Shown here: positions 24,204-33,449 of the stretch, in pieces
How the letters are laid out: every line of letters starts with the position of its first letter
How positions within the stretch are numbered: position 1 is the stretch's first letter
From: Dermacoccus abyssi
GTDB taxonomy: Bacteria; Actinomycetota; Actinomycetes; Actinomycetales; Dermatophilaceae
Direction: 5' to 3' (one strand)
Assembly: GCF_034541975.1 (NCBI RefSeq)
Contig: NZ_JAVYJM010000001.1
DNA length: 64,000 nt
Notes under the pieces: model-generated
Databases searched by the model: none
Told to the model about the DNA's origin: nothing
Seen by the model: only the letters and a program-made list of their open reading frames with translations
Program-made: the position numbers and the translations under genes

Positions 24204-25373
24204 CTACAGCGAGCGCGCGACGAGTTCCTTCATCACCTCGTTGGCGCCGCCGTAGATCTTCTGGATGCGCGCCCCGGCGTACATCTTGGCGATGGGGTAC
24301 TCGGACATGAAGCCGTAGCCGCCGAAGAGCTGCAGCACCCGGTCGATGACGTTGCACTGCACGTCTGTGGTCCAGAACTTCGCCCGCGAGGCCGTCGCGG
24401 AGTCGAGGTCGCCGTTGACGTGCAGCCCGATGCAGTGGTCGAGCAGGGTGCGCGCTGCGAGTACGTCCGTCGAACACTCGGCGAGCACGAAGCGCGTGTT
24501 CTGCAGGTCCATGAGCACGCCGTCGAACATCTCGCGCGACTTCGCGTGTTCCACGCCCAGCTCGATGGCGAGCTCCGCCGAACCGACGGCCGTGCACGCC
24601 AGGCCGAGGCGCTCCTGCGGCAATTGCTCCATGAGGTGGTAGAAACCGCGGCCCTCCTCGCCGAGAACGTTCTCGACCGGAACGCGCATGTCGGTGAAGT
24701 GCAGCTCGCGGGTGTCCTGGCCGTGCTGGCCGATCTTCTGCAGCACACGTCCGCGCTCGAATCCCTCGAGTCCGTCCGTCTCGACGACGAGCAGCGAAAT
24801 GCCCTTGTGCCCGGCCTTCGGGTCACGCTCGCCGGTGCGGGCCACGACGACGATGAGGTCCGCGTGGCCGGCGTTCGTGATGAACGTCTTCGACCCGTTG
24901 ACGACGAAGTCGTCGCCGTCACGCACCGCGCGGGTGCGCACACGCTTGAGGTCCGAACCGGCGCCGGGCTCCGTCATCGCGACTGCGCCGACCATCTCGC
25001 CGGTGCACATCTTCGGCAGCCACCGCTTCTTCTGTTCCTCCGTGCCGTAGGCGAGCACGTAGTGCATCACGATGATCGAGTGCACGACGAAGCCCCACGA
25101 GTCGTCACCGGCGCGTGCCTGCTCCAGCGCGACGACGGCCTCGTGGGCGAACGTACCGCCCCCGCCGCCGTACTCCTCGGGGATCGACAGGCCCAGCAGC
25201 CCGAGCTCACCGGCCTTCGTCCACGCCTCGCGGTCCACGGCGTGCTGCTCGTGGAAGCGGTCGATGTGCGCGGCGAGTTCGTCCTCGCAGAAACGTCGGG
25301 CGAGGGTGCGCAGATCGTCGAGTTCCTCGTTCATCCACGGCGATCGGTAGGGCAGCGGCGCGGTGGGGCTCAT
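24204..25373 (-). CDS. Acyl-CoA dehydrogenase
   Basis: A 389-residue flavoprotein that introduces the alpha-beta double bond into acyl-CoA. Conserved blocks are GLLGLSIPEEYGGGGG, AVAMTEPGAGSDL, GSKTFITNAGHADL and LFGGYGFMSEYPIAKMYAGA. The position of the medium-chain catalytic Glu reads IYGGANEVMKE, so the base is probably the alternative Glu used by long-chain/isovaleryl-type enzymes. The ATG at 25373 has AAAGGA upstream. It converges on the frameshifted GNAT gene with 13 bp between stops. Chain-length preference cannot be read. Confidence 0.93.
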   Translation of the reverse strand: MSPTAPLPYRSPWMNEELDDLRTLARRFCEDELAAHIDRFHEQHAVDREAWTKAGELGLLGLSIPEEYGGGGGTFAHEAVVALEQARAGDDSWGFVVHSIIVMHYVLAYGTEEQKKRWLPKMCTGEMVGAVAMTEPGAGSDLKRVRTRAVRDGDDFVVNGSKTFITNAGHADLIVVVARTGERDPKAGHKGISLLVVETDGLEGFERGRVLQKIGQHGQDTRELHFTDMRVPVENVLGEEGRGFYHLMEQLPQERLGLACTAVGSAELAIELGVEHAKSREMFDGVLMDLQNTRFVLAECSTDVLAARTLLDHCIGLHVNGDLDSATASRAKFWTTDVQCNVIDRVLQLFGGYGFMSEYPIAKMYAGARIQKIYGGANEVMKELVARSL

Positions 25374-25706
25374 GCCTGATCCTTTCGAGCTGACGGGCGG
25401 TGCCCCCAGTGTGCCGCACCTCACATGCGCGGCGGGCGTTCGCCCCTGCCGAACCTGTCGACCGAAATTCAAACCGAAGGGCGAAAAACAATGTCGAATA
25501 TCGCCCAGTTCGGTGCGTCTGAGACAAGCGTTCGGCTACGCTCTCGCCTGCAGGGGTGCACACGGGAGCGATGGTTGCAAAATCGCCACGCAGCCACCGC
25601 TTTTGAAACACGTTGCAACCGCGAGGTTGCGAAGTGTCGACACGAGAGAACTCTCGCGTCTACGCAGGACGTCGCCCGGGAGGGCGGCACGAAGGAGTCG
25701 ACACCG
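25374..25706. promoter_or_regulatory. Divergent intergenic region with GGTTGC repeats
   Basis: These 333 bp hold no supported gene. A palindrome GCAACC-GCGA-GGTTGC lies at 25615-25630, and a further GGTTGCAA at 25573-25580. The repeated GGTTGC word between an acyl-CoA dehydrogenase and the first of two HTH-like paralogues is a candidate operator, perhaps for autoregulation by the paralogues. Confidence 0.4.
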
Positions 25707-27110
25707 ATGGCGAGCCACGACGCCGGATGGGACGCGTTCCGTAGCGAACTGCGTCACTGGATGGAACTGCGTCACTTCACGAGCCGCGCGCTCGCAATGA
25801 AGCTGAACGACGCCCTCGGGGCGTCGAGCGACGTCAACCTCGACGAGCACGTGGTCAAGCGTTGGCGCCACTCCACCGCGCCGCCCCTGGCCGCGGTTCG
25901 CCACATCGCCGCCATCCTCGAGATGAGCGACGACCCGACGGGTGCCGCTCCGCACGACCCGACCTTCATCCTGCGCCGCATGGGCCTGCTCGACGAGCCC
26001 GCGACGACGGGCGAACTCGTCGACTCCAGCTTCCGCCTGCAGGAGCTGCGTCTGCGCCTGCTCGACGTGCGTGCCTCCCTCGGCGAACACTCGGCACGAA
26101 GCGGCGCCGGCCGCCTCGTCCAGACGGCGATGTCGCACGGCTACGCCGCAGCCGTCTACCCCGTGTGGGCCGGCCCCACCGGCTACCCCATGCACGTCTC
26201 CGACCGCATCGACTTCCGCCCCGCGCGCCCGGGCCTCGGCAGCATCGACGATGTCCCCGCGATGCGTTCGCTCTTCGTCGAGAACTTCGCCGTGCCCGGC
26301 GAGCTCGGCCCACGATTCAGCACCCAACCCGACGACCTCGCGACGCAGGAGCACTGGGCCATCCCGCACATCGGGCGCCCCTCGACGCGCAGCGGGCACA
26401 TGCTGCACCTCGCCGTGCCGTCGATCGCCGTGTCGGCGCAGACGGCCCGCGCATGGGTCGACGACGTCGCCTCGATGCTCGCCTGGGTGCTCGGCTACGG
26501 CTTCGTCAGCACCCGCGAGATCGCTCGCGAACTGACGCGCAACCCGTTCGCCACCGAGGCACTGCGCAACGACGTCCACGAGCAGTTCCTCACCCAGGCG
26601 CCCGCGCGTCACGTGTGGTCACACCACGCCGCCGGCCTGCCCAGCGACAACCCGGGCGCGCCCTGGACCGACTCCAGCGGCGCCGTGGCCTCCTCGCTCG
26701 TCCACGTCCGCCTCGTCGAGACCGACGCCGTCCTCGACCACGAGAGCGACTGGCTCGCCGAGCAGCTCGGCACCACCGAGGAGGAGGCAGCCGTGCTCGC
26801 CAAGCGCGACCGCGACGAAGCCGCCAGCCGCCTCGACTCCCCGACCATGCAGCAGGTGCGCCACCGCGTCGTCACCGCGCCGGTCGAACTGCTGACCGAC
26901 GCCTCGGACCGCTGGGAGCAGGTCTTCCAGACCGTGCTGCTCGTGACGCACCGCCTCCACGAGCTGGGCGTGAACGTCGACCTGTACCCCATCCACGAAC
27001 GACTCGCGCGCGACGAACCGGACATCGCGCCGACGATCCTGCGATGGCTGGCCGACCACGGCTCGCCGCTCGTCAGCGAGACCTTCTCGTCGTCGCACCA
27101 TCTCGGCTGA
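25707..27110 (+). CDS. Unrecognised protein with N-terminal HTH-like region, paralogue A
   Basis: A 467-residue cytosolic protein of a family I do not recognise. Residues 1-75 (DAFRSELRHWMELRHFTSRA, VVKRWRHSTAPPLAAVRHIA) look like a helix-turn-helix of the phage-repressor kind. The middle holds GYPMHVSDRIDFR; later segments WVLGYGFVSTREIARELTRN and VWSHHAA, and the C-terminal RWEQVFQTVLLVTHRL and APTILRWLADHG, recur in the next gene. The ATG at 25707 has GAAGGAG nine bases upstream. No enzyme motif or membrane segment is seen. A DNA-binding sensor is a reasonable guess only. Confidence 0.75.
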   Translation: MASHDAGWDAFRSELRHWMELRHFTSRALAMKLNDALGASSDVNLDEHVVKRWRHSTAPPLAAVRHIAAILEMSDDPTGAAPHDPTFILRRMGLLDEPATTGELVDSSFRLQELRLRLLDVRASLGEHSARSGAGRLVQTAMSHGYAAAVYPVWAGPTGYPMHVSDRIDFRPARPGLGSIDDVPAMRSLFVENFAVPGELGPRFSTQPDDLATQEHWAIPHIGRPSTRSGHMLHLAVPSIAVSAQTARAWVDDVASMLAWVLGYGFVSTREIARELTRNPFATEALRNDVHEQFLTQAPARHVWSHHAAGLPSDNPGAPWTDSSGAVASSLVHVRLVETDAVLDHESDWLAEQLGTTEEEAAVLAKRDRDEAASRLDSPTMQQVRHRVVTAPVELLTDASDRWEQVFQTVLLVTHRLHELGVNVDLYPIHERLARDEPDIAPTILRWLADHGSPLVSETFSSSHHLG

Positions 27111-27257
27111 AGTTTCACCGGAAATCTGGCAACGCTGTGCCGTAGATTGAACATTCGACCTGCTTCTCGAGGTCGAAGCGCGAGACGACGGCGCCTCCAT
27201 GCTGCGCCACCCCGCCCCCGGATCCTTCTCCTCTACCACCAGGAGCACCTTCGACGG

Positions 27258-28676
27258 ATGGCTGCACACGACGCGAGTTGGGACATCTTCCGCTCCGAAC
27301 TCAAGCATTGGATGGAACTGCGCAGGTACACGAACAAGGCCCTCGCAGACGCGATCAACGCCGACGCCGATGACGCCGGCCTCTCCGCGCCCATCACCGA
27401 ACAGATCATCAAGCGCTGGCGGCACTCCACGTCGCCGCCGCTGCAGTCACTCAAGGTGATCGGCCGCATTCTCGGCATGAGCAACGACCCCGCCGGGAAC
27501 GCACCGTACGACCCGACGTACCTGCCGCGCGCCATGGGAATCCTCGAGGCCGCACCGGAGCACTCGGAACTCATCGAGGCGGCCTACCGGCTGCAGACCA
27601 TCCGCGCGAAGATCACTGACGCCCAGAGCACCCTCGCGAGCGCCACGGCCGACGAAGGTGTCGTCAACATCGTGCGCAGGGCGATGGAGAGCGGCCTCGG
27701 TGCCGCCGTCCTCCCGGTGTTCGAGGGGCCGCGCGGTTACCCGATGCACGTGTCGGACCGCATCGATCTGCGTGAACCGCAGCCCGACCGTCCCGCGCCC
27801 AAGCCGATCGACCATCCCGGGCTCGCCGACGCTCTGCAGGACTCGTTCGCCGTCGTCAGTCGACGGACGCCGCGTTTCGCGGTCGCAGCCGACGCCGCTC
27901 CCCCGGTGACGTTGTCGCCGTGGGCCGTCCAGTACGTCGGACGCCCCCGCCCCGGCATCGTGCACCGCGCCCACGACGGCGTTCCGGCCGTCGTCATCAC
28001 CTCCGTCACGACGACGCCGTGGACCGACGACGTCGGCGCCCTCGTGGCGATGGTGCTCGGCTACGGCTTCACGACGACGCGTGAGTTGGCGCGCGAACTC
28101 GTCAAGGACCCGTACCGCAGCGACCACCTGCGCAACGACATCCACGACAACTTCCTGTCCGCGGCGACGCCGACGCGGCGCGTCTGGTCGCACCACGGCT
28201 CGATCCTTTCCGGCGACAATCCGTACGCACCGTTCCGCGACGCACAGGGACGCGTCACGAATCAGCTCGTGCAGATCTGCCTCGTCGAGGACGACGCCTC
28301 CCTCCTGCACACCGCGCAGTTCCCGCCCGGGCGTCTCGGCGGGGGACGCCCCGTCGACGAGGTGTCCTCGGAGTTCGACGAACTGCGCCGTCAGCGGGAC
28401 ACCATGGTGGCGCGCGCGGAGGAACTCACCGGGAACGTGCGCGTCTTCTCCCTGCCCGTGACCTTCTCCCCGGAACCCGACGAGCGCTGGCTGCAGGTCT
28501 TCCGCTGCACCCTCGCCGTGCTGCAGATCATCGCCGGGCTCGGTATCGACGGCGACCTGCGTGACGTCCACGACCGTCTCGTGCGCAGCGACCCGCAGGT
28601 GGCGCCGCAGGTGCTGCGCTGGCTCGCCGACCACGACGCGCCCTTCGTCGATCCGCGCTACCGCACGCGCCGCTGA
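27258..28676 (+). CDS. Unrecognised protein with N-terminal HTH-like region, paralogue B
   Basis: A 472-residue paralogue of the preceding protein, aligned from end to end: MAAHDASWDIFRSELKHWME at the start, IIKRWRHSTSPPLQSLKVIG, GYPMHVSDRIDLRE, MVLGYGFTTTRELARELVKD, RVWSHHGSILSGDNPYAPF, and QVLRWLADHDAPFVDPR at the end. The start at 27258 is set by the match to paralogue A; AGGAG lies 13 bases upstream. The 147-bp gap between the two genes could hold a separate promoter. The pair arose by tandem duplication and has diverged strongly. Function is unknown. Confidence 0.75.
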   Translation: MAAHDASWDIFRSELKHWMELRRYTNKALADAINADADDAGLSAPITEQIIKRWRHSTSPPLQSLKVIGRILGMSNDPAGNAPYDPTYLPRAMGILEAAPEHSELIEAAYRLQTIRAKITDAQSTLASATADEGVVNIVRRAMESGLGAAVLPVFEGPRGYPMHVSDRIDLREPQPDRPAPKPIDHPGLADALQDSFAVVSRRTPRFAVAADAAPPVTLSPWAVQYVGRPRPGIVHRAHDGVPAVVITSVTTTPWTDDVGALVAMVLGYGFTTTRELARELVKDPYRSDHLRNDIHDNFLSAATPTRRVWSHHGSILSGDNPYAPFRDAQGRVTNQLVQICLVEDDASLLHTAQFPPGRLGGGRPVDEVSSEFDELRRQRDTMVARAEELTGNVRVFSLPVTFSPEPDERWLQVFRCTLAVLQIIAGLGIDGDLRDVHDRLVRSDPQVAPQVLRWLADHDAPFVDPRYRTRR

Positions 28677-28760
28677 CCCCCGCGGGGTGGAGATGCTGGA
28701 CGCGTGGACGGCGAGGGCGTAGAACAGGAATCGACCTGTACGACGCACGAGGAGGACTCC

Positions 28761-28907
28761 ATGAGCGACATGGGTAACGACAAGAACGCTTCCGACGTGG
28801 CCGACACGCCGACGCCCGACGCCGACGAGGCCGTCGACGAGCAGACGGGCTCCGACCTCGAGGGCAACGCCAACGACGACGTCGTCGAGACCGAGGACGC
28901 CGGCTGA
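28761..28907 (+). CDS. Small acidic protein, 48 residues
   Basis: A 48-residue, very acidic, Ala/Asp/Glu-rich protein (DVADTPTPDADEAVDEQTGS, then EGNANDDVVETEDAG) with few hydrophobic residues, so it is probably disordered. A strong GAGGAGG site precedes the ATG and a perfect terminator follows 18 bp after the stop, which supports a real gene. Similar acidic tails occur in small actinobacterial proteins of unknown use. I cannot name a function. Confidence 0.65.
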   Translation: MSDMGNDKNASDVADTPTPDADEAVDEQTGSDLEGNANDDVVETEDAG

Positions 28908-28924
28908 GCCGACCGATCCGACGA

Positions 28925-28963
28925 GAAGGGGCTGCCGCAGTTCGACACTGCGGCAGCCCCTTC
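28925..28963. terminator. Intrinsic terminator, 17-bp perfect stem
   Basis: Arms 28925-28941 and 28947-28963 (GAAGGGGCTGCCGCAGT and its complement) with loop TCGAC. It separates the acidic protein gene from pheA, which converge here. Confidence 0.85.
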
Positions 28964-28978
28964 CGTCACATCTGTGCG

Positions 28979-29959
28979 TCAGCGCAGGGAGTCGAGCCAC
29001 TCCTGGGCAGCGACGTAGGCCTCGTCGCTCGCGTCCGGGCGGACGTCGACCGGACGGCGGTCGGCGCGCGCGTAGGAACCGAGGAAGCGGACCTGCGCGG
29101 CAACGCGCTGCAGGCCCATGAGCGCCTCGCCGACGCGCTCGTCCGCGACGTGCCCGTCGACGTCGATGGAGAAGCAGTAGCTGCCCATCGCCGCACCGGT
29201 CGGGCGCGACTCGAGGCGCGTCATGCTGATGCCGCGCATGGCGAGTTGTTCGAGCAGTTCGAGCAGACCACCGGGGCGGTCGTCGTGCTGGTAGAGCACG
29301 AGCGTCGTCTTGTCGTGGCCGGTCGGCTCCGGCGTCGAGCTTCCCCCGTCCCGCCCACGGGCACGCTTGACGAGGACGAAGCGCGTCACGGCCCCGACGT
29401 TGTCACCGATGTCGGTGGCGAGCGTCTCCAGACCGAAGACCTGCGCGGCCATCGGCGCGCAGACGGCCGCCTGGTACTGGCCGAACTCACCGCGCGCGAG
29501 ACCCTGCGCCGCGGCCGCCGTCGACAGCGTGGGCACGTACGTGGCCCCCGGCAGATTCTTCGCCATCCACCCGCGCACCTGCGGCCACGCGTGCGAGTGC
29601 GAGCCGACGCCGGTGATCGCGCCCTCACGCGTGCCGGGGCGCACCGCCAGGACGAACGTGATCGGCACGAGCACCTCGCCGACGAGCCGCAGCGTGCCCT
29701 CGGAGTCCTCCGAGTTGAGGGCGTCGAGCGTCGAACTCACGCCACCCTCGACGCTGTTCTCGATCGGCACCATGACGGCGTCGACCTCACCCTCGCGCAC
29801 CGCGTCGAGCGCGGCCGGGACGGTGGCGTAGGGCACCGACTCGGCCAGCAGCGCCTCGGCGGCCTCAGCATCGTTGTGCTGGTGGTGCCACTGACGCAGC
29901 GCCGCCTGGGTGAACGTGCCCTCGGGGCCGAAGTAGCCGAAGGTCTCGCGTGCGCTCAC
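28979..29959 (-). CDS. pheA: Prephenate dehydratase
   Basis: A 326-residue enzyme making phenylpyruvate from prephenate in phenylalanine synthesis. The catalytic domain shows GYFGPEGTFTQAAL at the start, VPIENSVEGGVSSTLD and NVGAVTRFVLV (the TRF catalytic motif). A C-terminal ACT domain with LESRPTGAAMGSYCF binds phenylalanine for feedback inhibition. The GTG start at 29959 overlaps the stop of the DUF4446 gene by 4 bp, so the two are translationally coupled. Confidence 0.95.
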   Translation of the reverse strand: MSARETFGYFGPEGTFTQAALRQWHHQHNDAEAAEALLAESVPYATVPAALDAVREGEVDAVMVPIENSVEGGVSSTLDALNSEDSEGTLRLVGEVLVPITFVLAVRPGTREGAITGVGSHSHAWPQVRGWMAKNLPGATYVPTLSTAAAAQGLARGEFGQYQAAVCAPMAAQVFGLETLATDIGDNVGAVTRFVLVKRARGRDGGSSTPEPTGHDKTTLVLYQHDDRPGGLLELLEQLAMRGISMTRLESRPTGAAMGSYCFSIDVDGHVADERVGEALMGLQRVAAQVRFLGSYARADRRPVDVRPDASDEAYVAAQEWLDSLR

Positions 29960-30384
29960 GGTGTCTCTTTCCCGGCCCGCGCTGCCGCGACGGCCTGCTT
30001 CTCCTCGGGCGTGAGCTCGATCGAGCTCCGCCCGTTCTCGATGCTCTTGGCGTAGGTGCGCGACTCGCTGCGCGCGTGGATCGACGAGATGACGAGCCCG
30101 TCGCCGTCGTCGTCGAGCAGGGCCGCGGAGAACGACAGGCGCCCCGCGATGTCGCCGAACGCGTCGTAACGCACGAGCGCCACACGCTTGAGGCTGTCGC
30201 CTGCGTCGTCGGTTGCGCTGCGAAGTTCGCTTCGCGCGGAAGCGAGTTCTCGCGCAACCTCCTTCGGGCCGTCGCCGTCACCCCAGAGCACCCTGAAGCG
30301 CCGTTCCAACGTCACGACGCGCCACAGCGAGACCACCGCGACGAGGCACGCCACGGCGGCGACGGCGAGAGCGGCGATCAGCAT
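29956..30384 (-). CDS. DUF4446 family protein
   Basis: A 142-residue protein with one N-terminal membrane segment (AALAVAAVACLVAVVSLW) and a soluble part carrying the DUF4446 hallmark VALVRYDAFGDIAGRLSFSA, then LLDDDGDGLVISSIHARSES. The family is common in Gram-positive bacteria and uncharacterised. It overlaps pheA by 4 bp in the order DUF4446-pheA. The ATG at 30384 is the first in frame. Confidence 0.9.
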   Translation of the reverse strand: MLIAALAVAAVACLVAVVSLWRVVTLERRFRVLWGDGDGPKEVARELASARSELRSATDDAGDSLKRVALVRYDAFGDIAGRLSFSAALLDDDGDGLVISSIHARSESRTYAKSIENGRSSIELTPEEKQAVAAARAGKETP

Positions 30385-30417
30385 TGGTTCAGCCTAGGGA
30401 AACTCGGGCAGCCCGCG

Positions 30418-31053
30418 TCAGGCCGGTACCCAGCTCGGGAACTCGACGCCCGCGAGCCCGGCGATCATGAGCGCCGCGAAGATGAGGCAGACGACGCCGC
30501 CCGCAGCGCGGATCGTGGACAGGCTGATGCGGTTGAGCAGCGCGCGGCCGACAGCCGCACCGAGGCCCGAGACGAGCGCGAGCGCCGTGAACGCGGCGAT
30601 GCCGACGGCCCACGGATTGCCGCCCCGGGCGACGAACCCGGCCGTCGCGAGCTGCGACAGGTCGCCCCACTCGGCGAGGAAGAGGATGAGGAAGCTCGCG
30701 CTGATCGCCTTGAGGCCCTCGGCGGGCTTCGCCTTGCCGGCGAACTCCTCCTCCGCCTCGTCGCCCTCGGCGGCAGCGTCCTTGGCGCCCTTGATGAGCA
30801 GGATGCCGGCCACGAGGAAAAGCAGCGCGACGACGACGTGAACCGGCGTCTCCGGCAGCTTGCTCAGCACCGCACCGAACGCGACGGCGACGAACGTCTG
30901 GACGAGGAACGCCGACGCCACACCGATCCACACGTACAACGGGCGGTACTTCGTCGCGAGAACGAGCGTCGCGATGAACGTCTTGTCGGGCAGTTCGACG
31001 AGGAACAGCGTCGTGAAGACGGTCAGCATGAGGGCGATATCCACGCTGGCCAA
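30418..31053 (-). CDS. TMEM165/GDT1 (UPF0016) family cation exporter
   Basis: A 211-residue membrane protein with two copies of the family motif: ELPDKTF in the first half and EWGDLSQ in the second, each in a hydrophobic helix, separated by an acidic linker near residues 95-110. Bacterial relatives such as MneA/Mnx export manganese, eukaryotic ones move Mn or Ca. A TTG at 31053 or a GTG at 31044 could start it; neither has a strong ribosome site. No Mn riboswitch is seen upstream. Confidence 0.88.
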   Translation of the reverse strand: MASVDIALMLTVFTTLFLVELPDKTFIATLVLATKYRPLYVWIGVASAFLVQTFVAVAFGAVLSKLPETPVHVVVALLFLVAGILLIKGAKDAAAEGDEAEEEFAGKAKPAEGLKAISASFLILFLAEWGDLSQLATAGFVARGGNPWAVGIAAFTALALVSGLGAAVGRALLNRISLSTIRAAGGVVCLIFAALMIAGLAGVEFPSWVPA

Positions 31054-31124
31054 CGATACGCGAGCCGCGAGCCGGGCCGCCGGGGACTCACCTCCGTCTC
31101 AGGGCCGACACCTATGCTTGAGCG

Positions 31125-33293
31125 ATGTTCCGCCGGTGGCTCGTCAGCGTCCTCGCGGCCGCGCTGGCGTTCGCGGCAGCGGCGTTCGGCGTCAGCACGA
31201 TCAAGGGCGACCGGCCTCCCACGCACCGTGTTCAGCCCGGCAACCTCGTCGTCATCGGCATGCCGGGCCTCACGTGGAGCGACATCAACGAGGAGACCAC
31301 TCCGACACTGGCGCAGATGGCCGGTCACGGCGCCATCGGCAACCAACTCGTGCGCGCCATCAGCGCCCACACCTGCAGCGACGCGGCGTGGGTGACGTTG
31401 GGCGCCGGCGCCCGCACGCCCATGGGGTACGGGCCCCCGATGGCGTCCAGTTCCGGCACCAACTCGTTCTGCCCCGAGCCCGTCACCGGCGTCCACAACC
31501 CGACGACCCAGACCTACACCTTCCACCAGTGGGACACGTGGTCGAAGGTCGCCTTCCGTCGCAACATCCCCTCCCGCATGGGCCTCGTCGCGAGCACCCT
31601 CGAGGACGACCAACAGTGCGTCGCCGCCGTCGGCGAGCGCGCCACGCTCGCCGCCGCGAACCGCGACGGCTTCGTCAGCCACTACTCACCGACGCTCACC
31701 AAGGACGCCCTCAGCGCCTGCCCGGTGACCTTCGTGTCCCTCGAGAGTCGCAACGACGCAGAGCTGCGCTACGTCATCGACAACGCGCCCATCGACACCA
31801 CGTTCCTCGTCACCGGTCTCACCGACGACGAGCGACCCGAGTCGCCGCGCGCCATCATTCTCGACGGGCCGAACATCGGCGGCGGCATGCTGCGTTCGCG
31901 CTCGACGCGCCAGCCCGGCCTCGTGACGACGACCGACATCTCCGCGTTCATCCTCGAACGTGTGCCGAACCCGCCGACGCTCGGTGAGGGCAGGCCCCTC
32001 TCGGTCGAACGCACGTCGACACCCGCGACGATCCGCTCGGTCCACAACATGCAGACCCTGTTGCGCACCGAGCACAACCTCATTGCGCCGTTCTTCACCT
32101 GGGTGTTCTCCATCGCCCTGGCACTCGCGCTCGTGGGAGTCGGGCTGTTCGTGCGGGCGCGACGGCTTTCCGGCGGCCACCTGACGCCGCCGTCACGAAA
32201 GGACGCCGAGGCCGAGAGCCCACAGGTGACTCGAGCCCGGCGACTCAACCGATGGTGGTGGAGCGTGACGGCCGCGCTCCTCGCCAGCGTGCCGGTCGCC
32301 ACGTTCCTCGCGAACCTCTACGCCTGGTACCTGCACGAGCACGCCCTCGTGCGCTACGGGTTGAGCGTGCTCGTCGTGCTCGTGCCGACGGCGATCGTCG
32401 CCTTCCTCGGGCCGTGGCGCAGGTGGACGCCCGGGCCGGCCGTTTTCCTCGCGGGGTTCACCGCCGTCACGCTCGCCATGGACGTCGTGCAGGGTTCGCG
32501 CCTGCAACTCGTGTCGATGCTCGGCCTGCAGCCGGTGTACGGCGGGCGTCACTTCGGTATGGGCAACGTCGGGTACGCGCTGTTCATGACGTCCGCGCTG
32601 TTCGTGGCCGCGATGCTCGCCGGGCGCTACCGCGCGATGAAGCGGCCCCGTTTGGCGCTGCTCACGGTGCTCGCCATCGGCGTGCCCGCGATCCTCGTCA
32701 ACGGGGTGCCGCAGTGGGGCAACGAGGGCGGCGGCTCGGCGGCGTTCGTGCCTGCGCTCGTGTACCTCGCCATGCGTGCGCGCGGATGGCGCATCACGTT
32801 CACGCGCCTCATCGCGGCCGCTTTCGCTGGTGTTGTCTTCGTCCTCGGCGTCGCGTGGCTCGACTACCTGCGCGGCGAGTCGGAGCGAACCCACCTCGGC
32901 GACGTGTTCGCCGGGCTCATCGGCGACGGGCAGATCAACCCCGTCAAGCGCATCCTCTACACGAACTGGAACATGCTCAACCAGCACTGGTTCCACTGGC
33001 TCGTGCCCCTCGGGCTGCTCGTCGCCGTCGTCGTGACGGCCTTCCCGACGGGCCCGGGACGCTTCCTCCAGCCGCTCTTCGTGCGTGTGCCGATGCTGCG
33101 CCACGGGCTCATCGCCATCATTATCATGCTCGGTTTCGGGTTCATCGCGAACGACTCGGGCACGTCGATCCCGCCCGCCGGCGCACTCGTCGTCATCCCC
33201 CTGCTCGTGCTGACGGCCGCCCGCCTCACGTCGTCGGCCACCTACGAGGCGCCCCGCGTGCCTGCGGCCGGTCGGCTGCCGTCGAAGAAGTGA
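31125..33293 (+). CDS. Large membrane protein with extracytoplasmic phosphatase-like domain
   Basis: A 722-residue membrane protein. After an N-terminal anchor (residues 1-25) comes an exported domain of about 300 residues beginning GNLVVIGMPGLTWSDI and containing CSDAAWVTLGAG, which resembles the alkaline-phosphatase-like fold, then nine or so membrane helices from about residue 325. Similar proteins occur across actinobacteria next to pheA/serS and are uncharacterised. A -10 box TATGCT (31113-31118) ends 6 bases before the ATG, so the mRNA is probably leaderless. A role in envelope assembly is a guess. Confidence 0.8.
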   Translation: MFRRWLVSVLAAALAFAAAAFGVSTIKGDRPPTHRVQPGNLVVIGMPGLTWSDINEETTPTLAQMAGHGAIGNQLVRAISAHTCSDAAWVTLGAGARTPMGYGPPMASSSGTNSFCPEPVTGVHNPTTQTYTFHQWDTWSKVAFRRNIPSRMGLVASTLEDDQQCVAAVGERATLAAANRDGFVSHYSPTLTKDALSACPVTFVSLESRNDAELRYVIDNAPIDTTFLVTGLTDDERPESPRAIILDGPNIGGGMLRSRSTRQPGLVTTTDISAFILERVPNPPTLGEGRPLSVERTSTPATIRSVHNMQTLLRTEHNLIAPFFTWVFSIALALALVGVGLFVRARRLSGGHLTPPSRKDAEAESPQVTRARRLNRWWWSVTAALLASVPVATFLANLYAWYLHEHALVRYGLSVLVVLVPTAIVAFLGPWRRWTPGPAVFLAGFTAVTLAMDVVQGSRLQLVSMLGLQPVYGGRHFGMGNVGYALFMTSALFVAAMLAGRYRAMKRPRLALLTVLAIGVPAILVNGVPQWGNEGGGSAAFVPALVYLAMRARGWRITFTRLIAAAFAGVVFVLGVAWLDYLRGESERTHLGDVFAGLIGDGQINPVKRILYTNWNMLNQHWFHWLVPLGLLVAVVVTAFPTGPGRFLQPLFVRVPMLRHGLIAIIIMLGFGFIANDSGTSIPPAGALVVIPLLVLTAARLTSSATYEAPRVPAAGRLPSKK

Positions 33294-33405
33294 CGCGAGC
33301 GCTCAAGGGTGCCGCGCCGAGGCGGGGTTGAGGACTCAACGCGCCCTGACGGCGAGCACGCACCTGGCACCGCGTCACCTCGCCGCCGCGTTCCCCCGAA
33401 CGCAC

Positions 33406-33438
33406 TGCGCCCCTCGTCCGAACCGGACGAGGGGCGCA
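33406..33438. terminator. Hairpin between convergent genes
   Basis: Arms TGCGCCCCTCGTCC (33406-33419) and GGACGAGGGGCGCA (33425-33438) with a 5-nt loop, between the large membrane protein gene and the DUF5926 gene. Confidence 0.8.
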
Positions 33439-33449
33439 GGTGGCGACGC

